Shown here: in pieces, positions 1 to 11,120 of the stretch
Numbering within the stretch: position 1 is the first letter of the stretch
How the letters are laid out: the number at the start of each line of letters is the position of its first letter
Assembly (NCBI GenBank): GCA_029964075.1
Contig: CM057136.1
Location: 1,736,001 to 1,800,000 of the forward strand
DNA from: Patiria pectinifera
Taxonomy: Eukaryota > Echinodermata > Asteroidea > Valvatida > Asterinidae
DNA length: 64,000 bases
Reading direction: 5' to 3'
The notes under the pieces: generated by a model
Database searches by the model: none
The model's input: the letters and a program-made list of their open reading frames with translations, nothing else
Told to the model about the DNA's origin: nothing
Position numbers and translations under genes: made by a program

Positions 1-389
1 TAGCAGTAAGATATAATTTATTGTAAAATAAAGCGTGTATATGCGCCATATATAGAAAGCTTTCCGAATCGAAAATGGAACACAATTATTTTTCATAGCC
101 CAGAGCATTAAGTATTATAAGAGATATTCCATAAGTGTCGGTGTGGATAGGAGTGTATGCATGGGTCGTCCTGTTCGAATTTTATGAGGTCTAAAAATAC
201 ATTGTAGAGCGGGACACAAGTAATTTCAAGGAAAGGTTTGGGTGCAAGGCGTGGTTTGCCAGGGTCTGTCATGGTTGAATAGTTCGGAGTGTGTTTAAAT
301 AGTGCAAGACTCAGTAGAAAGGCCATACAAAGTCCAAATGAACTAAGATTAAAGGCCAATTCGAGAACAAAAAGAGTGTTCCATGAGTC
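1..389. other. AT-rich stretch without a recognised feature
   Basis: I see no conserved protein, RNA gene or clear repeat here. It could be the outer part of the Ngaro-like element that follows, but no terminal repeat pairs it with sequence after 7.3 kb. Confidence 0.4.
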
Positions 390-1080
390 TGGGAGTCGTT
401 TAAAGAGCAGATTAAACGACTGGGGATACCTGAAGAGCGGTGAAAGGGCTCTGGGTTGTCAAAAACGAACCAAGCTACCAGAAAAACCTGAAGAGCGGTA
501 AAAAGGGCTCCAGGTTGTCAAAAACGAACCAAGCTACCAGAAAAACCTGACGAGCGGTAAAAGGGCTTCAGGTTGTCAACAAATGAAGGAAAAAGAAAGA
601 GAAAAAGAAGAAAAAATAAATAATAATAATTATAATAATAATAATAATAATCATAATAAAATAAAATAAAATAAATAAATACCAGAAAAACTTGAAGAGC
701 AGTAAAAGGGCTCCAGGTTGTCCAGAGAGCAAACTAACCTATCAGAATAATCGAGGAGCGGTAAAAGGGCTCCGGTTGTCTAAAGAGCAGACCAAACGAC
801 TAGAAAATCCTGAAGAGCGGTAAAAGGGCTCCAGGTAGTCTAAAAATAAACCAAGCTACCAGAAAACCAGAAGAGCGGTAAAAGGGCTCCAGGTTGTCTA
901 AAAACGAACTAAGCTACCAGGAAAACCTGCAGAGCGGTAAAAGGGCTCCAGGCTGTCTAAAAACAACCAAAACGACCAGAGGCTGAAGTAGGTAAGAGTG
1001 AGCCAGGTGGACTAAAAACACACCAAGCTACCAGGAAACTTGAAGAGCGGTAAAAGGGCTCCGAGTTGTCAGGTTTACTA
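390..1080 (+). repeat. Minisatellite, about 58 bp units
   Basis: About ten units are built on the core GAAGAGCGGTAAAAGGGCTC, followed by an AGGTTGTC block and an AAGCTACCAGAAAA block. An A/T-rich microsatellite (AATAAT-type) interrupts the array at about 590-680. Unit length varies by only a few bases, so this is a true tandem array. It lies upstream of and in the same orientation as the Ngaro-like element and may be its leader or an unrelated host array. Confidence 0.85.
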
Positions 1081-2100
1081 AAAAGAAAAAAAAAAAAAAA
1101 AAAAAAATTACAGACCGAAATATCCGTAACGGAGCTTGAAGAGCGTGAAAGTTAAAGGCTTAGGGCTTGTAAGGAGCAAGTTTGGCTGAAAAGTAAGATC
1201 ACACGTTGAAGCCTGGTGATGACGCATCTGAGGAGCCTGCGGAGCGGGAAATAGGCTCAAGGCTGTGCAAAAAACAACAAATGGGGGACGCTCAAAGTCG
1301 TCCAAGGAAAACTATATTTCAGTTTGGCATATAATTTGGAGTTTCGTTGGGGTAACACGGGCAGGTACGACCGGAGAGCGTTTAAAGGGCTAAAAGTCGT
1401 CTATTTGCTATTATTTGGGTAATCATCACATGAGGTGCGAAGCTATTAAAGTTGAGTGCACCATGAGGCTTAACAATATTGGTTAGTAAGTGATGAATAG
1501 ATCCGGATTTTATTTCAAGACGGTGGATAAGTGGAGAGTCCTAAGTGAGCGCCGCAAAGTTGGCCAGGGCAGAGCATTGAAGTTTCGTCAAGAGAAAGGG
1601 AACGTGAAGAACGTTTAAACAGGCTCCAGGTGGTTAAATCGCAGGCGTTTGAAATGACATATATATATATATATACATATATGATGTAAACACATTTGTG
1701 GGGAAAAAAAAAAAAAAAAAAAAAAAAAGTGACTTTGTAAATGTAATCGACTCGAGGCTGTTTAAAACGCAAGTGTTATTTGGTTCCCCAGGCACGGCCA
1801 TATTTTAATCCGAGTTTATTTGTAAAGCGAAACCCCGGAAACTAGAGGGTTTTTTTTCCCCCCGTTTTGAATGGTTTAGAAGACTTGAGGGCTTTAATTA
1901 GCGACTTCGGATTGCGGTGGTCGGGGCTAGCAAAGGGAAAACGAGTACACAAGAGAAGGGTTAAGACATGCGAACCAAGGGAGCAGGCAACTCCCCCCGA
2001 AAGAAAACATTTATAATAATAAAAAAAAAAAAAAAAAAAAAGTAAAAAAAGAGGAAGTTAGAAAGAAAAGAACAAGGAAAAAATAAATATACAACAAAAA
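1081..2100 (+). repeat. Diverged tail of the minisatellite with A-runs and (AT)n
   Basis: Decayed copies of the GAGCG...GGGCT core recur near 1140, 1230, 1375 and 1605. Between them are poly-A runs near 1085, 1705 and 2020 and an AT run near 1660-1680. No gene is visible. Confidence 0.55.
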
Positions 2101-2122
2101 AGCAGTAATAAATGAGGAGGGA

Positions 2123-2671
2123 GTGATTACAGTTCGTTTGGCAATTGTGATTCAGGCCAAGTCGGCTCTGGAGGTGCACAGACCAAGGCGACTAGAGCTA
2201 CTGAAAGCCTGTACTGAGACGGGATACGATAGCAACGTAGCCTACGTCATGTCTTTGCTTCGGAAGTACGTCGAGGAATTTGGGCCACTCACGGCAGAAG
2301 ACGTGAAGGAGAAGCAGCTCTACGTAAATCTTCTGGCGGAATGTACGAAGCACGTTGAGGCAAAGACTGAGGGGGTCGCTATGTATATTTACAAATCCAT
2401 AACAGGGGAGGATTCCGACAAGCGGCTTCGCTTCGCCCGAAAGCACCTGGGCTTAAATGCGCCGCCGTCGGAGGTGAATAGAGGCAAAGCAAAGGCACAG
2501 GGTGGACCTCAGGGTTTCCCCCGTCAAGGTTTTCGCCCCAGATGGGCCTTTGGTGGTCAGCAGCCGCGTCAATCCTTCCCAATGGGTTCACGTGGCGCAA
2601 GATCTCGGGGCCCATGTTTTCGGTGCCAAAAGAGAGGCCATCTTGCTAGAGAATGCAGAGAAATAATGTAG
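2123..2671 (+). CDS. Gag-like protein of the Ngaro-like element
   Basis: This 182-residue frame has a helical, charged N-terminal two thirds, a basic Gly/Arg/Gln/Pro-rich stretch (about residues 115-160) and a C-terminal CCHC zinc knuckle with spacing C-X2-C-X4-H-X4-C. Such knuckles bind the element's RNA in retroelement Gag proteins. Its position just before the RT region supports the call. The true start is uncertain; the frame opens in an A-rich leader. Not recognised outside this element. Confidence 0.75.
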   Translation: MITVRLAIVIQAKSALEVHRPRRLELLKACTETGYDSNVAYVMSLLRKYVEEFGPLTAEDVKEKQLYVNLLAECTKHVEAKTEGVAMYIYKSITGEDSDKRLRFARKHLGLNAPPSEVNRGKAKAQGGPQGFPRQGFRPRWAFGGQQPRQSFPMGSRGARSRGPCFRCQKRGHLARECREIM

Positions 2672-2679
2672 AAGCAGTA

Positions 2680-3072
2680 TGGGAGTTTGTGAGTTTAGTG
2701 GTAGCTAGAGGTATTGACAGGTACTTATAATTATATACGTTAAGTAATGAAAGTATGGCGACAAGTCACAAAGCCTGGTTCAGACTATCACATTGAGCTG
2801 GAGTTTTAGGAAATATTGGTTAGAGATGCTTCGGATTCAGAAAGTGTCATTACGGTGTAGTTTAAGACAAGGTTTTGATGGCATAAATGAAAAGGGGGAA
2901 AAGGGAGAAAAATAAATAAATATAAAGAATAAAACAAAAACAAAAAGATAAATAAAGAAAGAAAGAGGTAAAAGAAAAAGAAGAAGAAGAAGAAGAAGAA
3001 CTAGGACAGGAAGAAGAAGAAGAAAATAAAGAGCATACCTTCATTGAGTTTTATCGAGTTTGCGGTTTCCCT
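2680..3072. other. Spacer between gag and pol with purine-rich simple repeats
   Basis: No conserved protein is visible. The stretch 2890-3030 is almost all A and G, with an (AAG)n run near 2980-3000 and again near 3010-3020. Confidence 0.6.
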
Positions 3073-3516
3073 TTGTATCGCATTTTGTTGTGCATTTATT
3101 TACAGGCGTACAAAAAATACATGGGCATCTTAAGCACGCATACGTGGGAGCGTTCGTCAGCTCAAGATTTCGATCCGAACAAGGCACAGGCTATGAGACG
3201 AAGCATGGGTGATTACTCTTGGGTTGATATGTACGGCAAACCAGCCGACGCGCCAGACGGGTCGGCCCCGGATCCCGCAGATGTTTTGGCTGGGATTCGT
3301 CAACCAGATTTTAAGGCTCTCCGTTTCAGGGATCCCGCTTTGTTTGTGGCGGGTGGCTTGAACGACAGTGCGGATGCTTGGGAGGATGTTCTGGCGGAAT
3401 GCCCTAGTACGGGACGCCTAGTTCGACAGTGGCTTAAACATGGAGTTGATTTATTTGAATTTTTCCAACACTACCAAGGGGAATACAGGGGAAGGTCTTT
3501 TGACTCAGATATCCCT

Positions 3517-4290
3517 CCACCGATGTATTTCGCGAACGCGCCAAACTGCAGGCAGTTCGTGAACTTTATTAACGAGACCATTACTAAGCGACTCATAGAA
3601 GGGTCAGTGGAACTCGTAGGGCCGGTTGATCAGGTTCCTCCTCCCAGATGCGTAAATGCTTTGTCAATAGAACCAAAGAAACCCAGGCTGGTACTGTCAA
3701 TGAAGGGTTCAAACTTATGGTGTAAAGATACTCCGTTCAATCTTGTTCCCCTGGGAGACATTGCTAAGTCGATTGACAGGAATGGGCATTTTTCAGGAAC
3801 GGACGATGCGCAGGGGTATAAGCAGGTCAAGTTGTCTCAAAGGTCCAAGACTTTCTGTGGCTTCGAATGGGCTGGTTTTTATTTTATGGATACGACGTTG
3901 CCATTTGGGTTTAAGAATAGTGCTTACATTTATACCACTGTTGGGTTTTGTCTTTCAACATGGTTGAAAAACAGAGGCATCCACACCGAAATATGGATCG
4001 ATGACCGGTTCATTGGACAGAGTAGCAGCGTAGCTGGGCAGGTTACGGACTAACTTATGAGGTTTACCCCTTTAATTGGTTACAGGGTGTCGCCACGCTG
4101 GAGACGGCTTACATGAAAGCATCGAGGGCGTTATATGCAGTCTGCTATATGCAAATGCAGTTGGGGTATTTTGTGAATCTCAGCAAAAGCCAACTTCAGC
4201 CGTCCTCAAACATGATTCACCTGGGTCTGGGGATTTGCTCAAAATCCATGTCCTTTTGGATACCCGAGAAGAAAAAGATATCCTTTGCCG
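3517..4290 (+). CDS. Reverse transcriptase domain of the Ngaro-like element (approximate span)
   Basis: The domain carries the palm motif GTDDAQGYKQV, the TLPFGFKNSAYIYT block, and the catalytic WIDDRF motif near 3990, all typical of DIRS-group RTs. It lies after a divergent N-terminal stretch and before RNase H. It would copy the element RNA into DNA. The pol region as a whole is broken about once; limits given are for the domain, not for an exact frame. Confidence 0.85.
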
Positions 4291-4529
4291 AAGTGAGGGA
4301 GGGAGTTTTGGCCGATAATGCTGCACTACTGAAGACGATGCAGCGTTTTGTTGGCAAGTGCCAAAGCTTTGTTTTGGTTTTCCCGGCGGCTTCATTGTAT
4401 ATCAGGGAGTGCTGCTCATTTATGCATCGGCTTGATGACGTCACCCCGCTCGTCCTCACAGAGTCAGTTAGGAAAGAAATAATGCTTTGGCGGTTTGTGG
4501 ACTCCTTCTCAGAGCCCATTCCTTGGAGA

Positions 4530-4920
4530 CAAGAGCGGCATTTGAATTTGCGTCTCAGTTCAGACGCATCCAGCTACAGATGGGGAGGCGTGTTGATGCA
4601 ACACACAGGCAACGTCGCCTTTGGGGATTATTGGTCACCTGAGATACAGGGCATAGTTGACATATGCTACAAGGAGGCCCTTGCTTTGTACTTTGTTTTA
4701 TTGTCAGTCATGGATCGCCTGTGGGATCGGAGAGTCAAGGTTCAAGTTGATTCCCAAGGTTTATATCAGGCGTGGACCGGTTTGAAGGCAAGGTCTTTGG
4801 CGCTGGCACAAGTCCTAAAGCTCATATTTGCTTTGACCCTGGAGGCGAATTTCGCGTTGCAGCTCGAATGGGTATCTTCAATTGACAACATAGCCGACGC
4901 TCCGTCAAGAGAGATTTCCT
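4530..4920 (+). CDS. RNase H domain of the Ngaro-like element (approximate span)
   Basis: The LRLSSDASSYRWGGVL block supplies the first catalytic Asp, followed by the KEALALYFVLL helix with its Glu, VQVDSQGLYQAW with the next Asp, and SSIDNIADAPSR with the final Asp region. This is the RT-RNase H order of DIRS-group elements. The role is removal of template RNA during replication. Confidence 0.85.
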
Positions 4921-5424
4921 TTGCCGATGCCAGGTTGCCAACGTCCCTGTGGCTTTTTCTCCAGAGGGAGCTCGCGGGGAATACAGGTTTTACATTCGAT
5001 CTTATGGCCTTACCCTCCAATGTGCCCAGGGGTTATGATGGAAAGTCACTCAAGTTCTTTTCTAGATACCCAGTCCCTGGTTCGGCAGGCGTTAATGTGT
5101 TCGCACAAGAGTGTCCCCGCGGAGAGCAGTTGTATGCTTTTCCTCCCTTTGTTTTGATTCCGTCTCTCATCAGGCTTTTCTGTGAATGGGGAAACGTTAC
5201 AGTATGTATGGTGGTACCGAAACATTCTCATCCGAGGTCTTGGTGGCCTAAGTTGAGGTCTTTTGCAAAGCAGTCAGTGCGTTTGGCTGAGCGGGGGCAG
5301 GTCGGGGTTCTTGAGTATCCTTCAAAGAGCGGATATGTGAAAGCCTCCAGCGGCCTTCCCTTTGAGTTGTGGGCGTTCAGGTGTTTCTTCCCCGGCGATA
5401 ACAGCATGATTAGAGAAGTGAACC

Positions 5425-5935
5425 CCATAAAGCAGCAATCAGTTCTTCTCGTTGCGGACTCAATGTTCAGGGGACTTCGTGGTTTTGGGTGGCCTTCATC
5501 TTTGGAGGTCAATGAAAAGGTAGAAGGAGGTGCAAAGATGGAGGTTTTGTGCCGGACCTTAGCTTCGTGTTGTCGAGACCAGGTTCCAAGTGTGGCGGTT
5601 TTGCACGGGGGTATTAATGACTTTAGCAGACTGAACGCGTGCGCACCCGGGGTGGCCGAGCTACTGAGGGTATTTGAGATAGCTTCCAGAAGGTTAAGGA
5701 CCCAATACCCAGAGTGCGAGTTTGTGCTGTCATCGGTATGCCCAACACGTTTGGATTCTGTCAACCGATCGGTGGCGGTTGTTAATGTCGCGTTGAGGAA
5801 ACAATGCGAAGCGGCAGGTTGGCATTTTCTGTCCAACGACTATGTCACACAACAAGACTTGGCGGATGATGTTCACCTGACGGTCTGGGGCAAGCTAAAG
5901 CTGCACCGAAAGCTACAAATGCTGCTGAGGGCAGT
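5425..5935 (+). CDS. SGNH/GDSL-hydrolase-like domain of the Ngaro-like element (approximate span)
   Basis: Three blocks fit SGNH hydrolases: VLLVADSMFRGL (block I, Ser nucleophile after Asp; Ala replaces the usual Gly), VLHGGINDF (block III, GxND) and ADDVHLTVWGK (block V, DxxH, the catalytic Asp and His). SGNH domains are known in Ngaro elements and some LINEs; their role in transposition is unknown, and esterase activity is inferred only. It follows RNase H in the same frame after a linker and precedes the recombinase. Confidence 0.8.
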
Positions 5936-6060
5936 TTTAAGCCGTTGTTTGGGCGTGGAGATACCGATCAAAGGTTAGCAGCTAGAGGAGGAGATTAGAT
6001 CGCACTGCAGGTTGAGTTTGGTAACCGGTTTCCCTTTGCTTTCTGTTAAAGCTTATCCAT

Positions 6061-7293
6061 ATGACAGCGAGGCTGCGGGGATTGGATGAACGTCTGGATG
6101 GACTACCTTATAGCAAGCAGAAAAGGAGTTTGGTGAGGGGTCTTGAAGTTTTTCTAAGTGAAAATCATGGCTCCGGTTACTGCACTGAAGGGGCGGATTT
6201 GGATACAACGACACCGAAGGACTTGGTGGCGTTTTTGATTGATAGAGAGGCCAGGGGCAGAACCCAAGTCCATAGGCTCGGCTGTACGAATTTTGGGAAG
6301 CACGGGATTTTTGATTGTGGATGCCAGCGGTGTCTTGCGGCGGGAACTGTAGACTCCTACGTGGGGCAGCTCAGAGCATATTTCAATTCAGTAGGTAGAA
6401 CTCAACCTTGGCGACAAGACGGATCTTGGGGTAACCCTTGCTTCTCTTTTCGAGTCCGTAAGTATGTCAAGGCTATCCGACTAGAGCAGGCACAGGCGCA
6501 TGTCACACCACATCAAGCTATTCCTATATTCTCCGACAAAATAAGGTGGTTAGCCGGCGAGATCAGGAGGCGCATAACAAATTTGGACAGCAGCAGAAAC
6601 CGCTTTATCCAGCGTTACATTTTCTACCGGGATCTGGCCTTTTTTCTTTGTTTGTGGTGGGCTGGCGACCGAGCGGCCGACCTCGGCCGTTGTAAAACTT
6701 GCGAAGTTACCAAAGTTGATGGGAAGGACCTGCTTTTCAACCACACGATTGGCAAGACCATCCGACAGAACAGTTCATCGCTCATAATAATTCCAAAATT
6801 AGATGAGGTAGAGATGGACCCTGCAAGGGCAGTCGAAGAAATGGTCGATTTGGCGATGGGATCGGGTGTCGATTTGTCAGACGGGTATCTTTTTCGGACC
6901 ACCTCCCCGGACCGGACGTCGTTGGCAAACAAGCCTTTCGCCGGAAGCAACCCAAACAATCGTCTAAAACTCTACTTCACGGCTTCCAATGACGCAAGCG
7001 ACATTAATCTTCGAGCACACGGGAATAGGGCTGGGGTCGCAGCCACTCTGCGGATCCTTGGAGCGACAGAACAACAGGTCATGGACCATTGTAAATGGGC
7101 AACGCAGAAGACCTTCAAACATTACACCGAGGTTGAGAATGTCTCAAGGATGCAAGGAACAGTGCAAATGCTCCGGGAGGCGGTGGCAGGGAACGACACA
7201 GACATTCCTGCCGCTGATCTGGCGGGTAGTTTTTACCGGGTCTTAAATGCAAATTTCAGGGCTGAGAGGGCGTTCCCGGGTTTGAAGCCATAA
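6061..7293 (+). CDS. Tyrosine recombinase of the Ngaro-like element
   Basis: The frame encodes 410 residues. An N-terminal region with a Cys/His patch (GCTNFGKHGIFDCGCQRC) precedes the catalytic core. Catalytic positions fit the family: Arg in WWAGDRAADLG near 6670, HGNR (H-x-x-R) at 7018-7029, and Tyr in TFKHYTEV at 7123-7125. This enzyme would insert the circular DNA copy by strand exchange, so no target-site duplication is expected. It is a separate frame about 80 bases after the SGNH region. Confidence 0.85.
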   Translation: MTARLRGLDERLDGLPYSKQKRSLVRGLEVFLSENHGSGYCTEGADLDTTTPKDLVAFLIDREARGRTQVHRLGCTNFGKHGIFDCGCQRCLAAGTVDSYVGQLRAYFNSVGRTQPWRQDGSWGNPCFSFRVRKYVKAIRLEQAQAHVTPHQAIPIFSDKIRWLAGEIRRRITNLDSSRNRFIQRYIFYRDLAFFLCLWWAGDRAADLGRCKTCEVTKVDGKDLLFNHTIGKTIRQNSSSLIIIPKLDEVEMDPARAVEEMVDLAMGSGVDLSDGYLFRTTSPDRTSLANKPFAGSNPNNRLKLYFTASNDASDINLRAHGNRAGVAATLRILGATEQQVMDHCKWATQKTFKHYTEVENVSRMQGTVQMLREAVAGNDTDIPAADLAGSFYRVLNANFRAERAFPGLKP

Positions 7294-7672
7294 TACAGTG
7301 ATACGATAGCTGCAAAAAGGATTTTCTAACAAAGCATTGTCTTGATCTGACGTATGTTTCAATCGGCTTGTAAATACAGATGTACAAAGTTAGCAGTGAA
7401 AAGATTCAATGGCAAACGAATAATAATATTACCGGCGTTTTAGAACGGGTGATATTAATAAAACGTTGTGCTCCACGCATTTGGATGTATCAAACCTTTA
7501 CTTTATTTTGGTAAGGGATGGGTGAGATATGGGGTAGTTATGGGGTGATTTTCAAGAGGGGTTTCTGGTGGTAAGTACCGGGAGCTCGAAGAGAAAATCG
7601 CTTACACCCATACCTAAGACATCAATGTAGAATCTTGAGCGCTATGCGATGGTAGCGATGCAAATAGTTTAC
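7294..7672 (+). other. 3' flank of the Ngaro-like element
   Basis: It should contain the element's terminal repeats, but none could be matched to the 5' side by eye. No gene is visible. Confidence 0.35.
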
Positions 7673-8611
7673 TGTATTCACAGGGCCCATGCAAAGTTTT
7701 CAATGCAAACCTTAAAAATAGATCTTTGCGTCACACTTGACCATATTTGCAAGTTTTATTTTCCCTTTTTGAGGGGTGTTTTGGTGCCCTTCTCGTTTTT
7801 ATGCTAATGCAAAGTTTCATATTCATTAGAAAACATGTGATGGCATTCCAAGCATGATTAATGTGACACGGCTATTTCAGCAAAAAAAAAGTTGGTAGAA
7901 TTTTGGATATTTTACTGTCATAACTTTCTTTCTTTTTTGGTGATTATATGATGTGTCAGTACATGGCAGTAAGCCAATGACCAACCCTTGCCCACAAATG
8001 TTTTCAATTAGCAGATTTTGGATGAATAATTTGAAAGAAAAACCCTAAACTGAACAGTGTCTTCCTGAAATGACATCACAGTAGTGACAGCGTTATGCCG
8101 GGAAAGCATGGAAACGTGTAAATGCTTAAAGAAGTGCACATTTGAAATAAGATTAAACCAAAAAGTGTTTCCAAATGTGTAGTTTTCGTACATTTCACAG
8201 AGTTGCGTAAAAGAATTCCTGAGAAAGATTCATTGCACATACCCTTTAATTAAGAAAGAAAGTCAATCTACGGTTTGAAGTCATCAAATATGATTTAGAC
8301 TTTTAAGACTTCATACGGACATGTTTGACAAAATGTAACGTATGTTTGCCCATGAATGAAAACGAATGCCCTATCGATCCCTTACTAATGGTTTAGACGA
8401 AATTGAATGAAAAACGCGATACTTTTAATATGAATGCATCTTTGACAGGGACGAGTGACGCTAAAAGGCGATAGAATGCTCGGATAGTGAAATTGAATGA
8501 TTCTTTTTAATTGTCGAATGCCAATCTGCGTTAATCTTCAATTTCAATCTAAATCGAATGAGCCAGAAGTTCAATTGAATGAAAACTTGGTGAAATTGGC
8601 CGGGAAAACCT
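7673..8611 (+). repeat. Repeat family R1, copy 1 (longest)
   Basis: The copy begins at GGGCCCATGCAAAG and ends in GGCCGGGAAAACCT. It shares its left half with copy 3 (11,871) and its right half with copy 2 (9,165). The last 240 bp carry repeated GACGAAATTGAATGA-like words. There is no coding capacity, so it is probably a non-autonomous DNA element. Confidence 0.75.
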
Positions 8612-9164
8612 TTAATATGATTGTGTATTTTGTCCATTGTTTATTTTGTTAAATATGATAATTTGGTAATGTGATTCCTGATGACGTCATATTGACGTGC
8701 CCTCTTTATCAGGGTTGATTTTCGTTCCACGTCTCAAGTTCCTGCTTAGAACAGGTTGAAAAAAAGTTGCTGAAAATGATGGTCCGGGAAAAGGAAAGAA
8801 AAGCTCGTACAATTCTAAATCGGTGGCATTTTTAATGATGATTGTGCACTTAAATGCAAGGCCAGTAGAATCGGACTTACAAGAGACTGACTGAGACCTC
8901 ATAGTGTGTACATTCATGTACATCTTCCTGATCCGAAAGTCACAGGGAGCAATGATATTGGGAAGAAGTAAAATATATTCAAACGATATGAGACAGGGAG
9001 GTACTGATAGAGGGGGTAATTCAGTCGTTCGTTAATGGGTATGAAGACAAACATTGGATCAATGCCTTTTAAAGTATGAAGAAGTCAGCCAAAAATAGGC
9101 CCTCCTAATCAGTTTCATAATCAGCCATTAAATTTTGCGTGAGTTTTGCACATGTGGTCAAATT
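8612..9164. other. Spacer without a recognised feature
   Basis: The last 70 bases (CAGTTTCATAATCAGCC...) are repeated at about 11,320-11,370, so part is likely repeat-derived. No gene is visible. Confidence 0.4.
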
Positions 9165-9806
9165 GGCAGTAAGCCATCGAGCAACCCTTTCCCACAAATG
9201 TTTTCAATTAGCAGATTTTGGATGAATAATTTGAAAGAAAACCCTAATCTAAACAGTGTCTTAGGCTTCCTGAAATGACAACACAGTAACAGTGCGCTCA
9301 TACGTAGTCCGGCAAAAGCATAGAAACTGTTAATGTTTAAAGAAGTGCACTTTTGCAATAAAATTAACCAAAAAATGTTGTCAAATGTGTATTTTTTTTA
9401 CATTTCACAAAGAGTTAAACGAAAAGAATTCCTGAGAAAAATTCATCGCACATACCCTTTAATTAAGAAAGAAAGGCTTCTTCGGAATGAAGACATTAAA
9501 TATGAGTTACGCTAAGGAATACGGACACGTATGAAGTCTTAAAAGATGTTTGACAAAATGTGAAATATGCTTGCCAATTAATGAAAACGAATGCCCGATC
9601 AACCCCTTAATGCTGGTTTAGACGAAATTGAATGAACAACGCGATACTTTTAATATGAACGCATCTTTGATAGGGACGATAGTGAAATTGAATGATTCCT
9701 GTTGATTGTGAAATGCCGATCTGCGTGATCTTTCAATGTCAATCTAAATCGAATGAGCTAGGCGTTAAAATGAATAAAAACTTGGTGAAATTGGCCGGGA
9801 AAACCT
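9165..9806 (+). repeat. Repeat family R1, copy 2
   Basis: It matches copy 1 from GGCAGTAAGCCA to the GGCCGGGAAAACCT end and lacks the first 290 bases of that copy. Differences are scattered substitutions and small gaps. Confidence 0.75.
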
Positions 9807-9882
9807 ATAATAAGACAAATATCACTGTCGATTAAAATTAAAATTAAAAAATTGGTCCACGGTTGTCACTATTTTTATTATA

Positions 9883-10351
9883 GGTTTCCCCGGCTATTTT
9901 AAAACGTTCTTCATTCGAATTCACTGTTTCTAACATTCAAATTCGTCCATCAACATCCATTTAGTGCACTTCCAATGTTTGGGTTTGTCTTTTGTCAGAC
10001 AATTTCAAATTCAGTTCATACAAGCAAATTCAAACAATGATTACACGTTTTCGTCCGGGAGTATTCTATCTCGTCTCGTCTACGCCAAACATTTCAAATT
10101 CGTCTAATTGATTTATATCAGACGAATTCGATCTCTGAATGCTACCATTCGGAAACAGCTTAGACGAATTTAATCTGTAATGTCGAATATTCTCGACCCG
10201 GTTACTAAAGAGGGTGACCAAACTTTGAAATTGAATGGTAAATGACTAATTTAAGTGGTTTTCGTTAAGCATTGGAATTTGTCTCGGACGAAATTGAATG
10301 TTAGAGTTGGTGAATTTGAATCAAAATGTTTTTTAATAGCCGGGAAAACCT
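9883..10351. mobile_element. MITE with about 65 bp terminal inverted repeats
   Basis: The left end GGTTTCCCCGGCTATT and the reverse complement of the right end (AATAGCCGGGAAAACC) pair, and pairing continues about 65 bp inward, including CTAACATTCAA and the (C)GTC boundary. The interior again carries GAATTTGAAT/GACGAATT words, so it belongs with family R1. No clear target duplication was found. No coding capacity. Confidence 0.75.
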
Positions 10352-10640
10352 TAAAACGTAACATTGCAAAGGCCTCTCTGGTAATATTTTTCCTCTCATC
10401 AATTTGATTATAAAGTAAGCCTCGTTCATTTATGATGCAGTTACTCCGGGAAAATACACAAAAGAGGCACAACCATTAATTGCTAGCTTTCTCATTCGTC
10501 TTCTCCTCCAAATGTCAATTAGGCATCGATAAAAAAATAAATAAATTAAGTCAAATTATCCATGACATTTCAATATTGTGTAGTTCACTGAAAAGCAGAG
10601 CCAACACAAAAAAAACCTGGAAGCAGATTACTCCATGAAC
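10352..10640. other. Spacer without a recognised feature
   Basis: AT-rich sequence; I see nothing in it. Confidence 0.4.
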
Positions 10641-11120
10641 TTATGTTTTTTTTTCATCACAGAGTTTTGGTAACCCCTTGGGGTAACCCATCGGATACAC
10701 ACCAATGGCGGCGATTTCTAGTTAGGATTTGGAGGGCACAGCGGCGTGCCGTTGTGCCCTCCGCGGCGTCGACAGACGAATCTCCGGGGGGGGGGGGGGG
10801 GGGGGGGAGATTGCCATGTAGGCATATTAATGGTTCGAGCTTAGTGGTAGCCCGCTAGCCAAATGCGAGTAAATACAGCTGCGGGCTAGTCAAAGCACTT
10901 GTTACATTACAGTGTAATAATTCGCTTGTCTTGTTAATGACATACTTTTTAGGGAGATATTTCAAAGGGGAATTAACTTAAATTATGTGGTATAGTTTAA
11001 TGTTTGTAATGTAAAGTTGAATGTATTTTAATGTTTTGAGCACAAAAACCACGACACCTTCTATTGTATACCACTGTATATAAATGGCAATCAACCAAAT
11101 CAATGAATCAATCAATCAAA
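10641..11120 (+). repeat. Possible LINE or SINE 3' tail with hairpin and poly-G tract
   Basis: A GC-rich block has a hairpin with arms 10,731-10,744 and 10,749-10,762 (one mismatch) and about 23 consecutive G bases near 10,786. The block ends in an A/T-rich part with GTATATAAATGGCAATCAA and an (AATC)n-like tail at 11,085-11,120. That ending resembles non-LTR retroposon tails. No RT is present, so the assignment is weak. Confidence 0.35.

Larger units (their letters stand above)
2100..7300 (+). mobile_element. Ngaro-like (DIRS group) tyrosine-recombinase retrotransposon, nearly whole
   Basis: The order is gag with a zinc knuckle, reverse transcriptase, RNase H, an SGNH-hydrolase-like domain, then a tyrosine recombinase, all on the plus strand. 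RT plus a tyrosine recombinase instead of a DDE integrase defines the DIRS/Ngaro group. Absence of the DIRS methyltransferase-like domain and presence of SGNH point to Ngaro. Reading frames are long and domain motifs preserved, so the copy looks young, with about one break in the pol region. Split direct repeats expected at Ngaro ends were not found by eye, so the outer limits are uncertain. Confidence 0.85.

Noticed and set aside
10643-10858. Open frame of 71 codons with poly-Gly
   Set aside because: It runs through a long G tract and a hairpin within a repeat.
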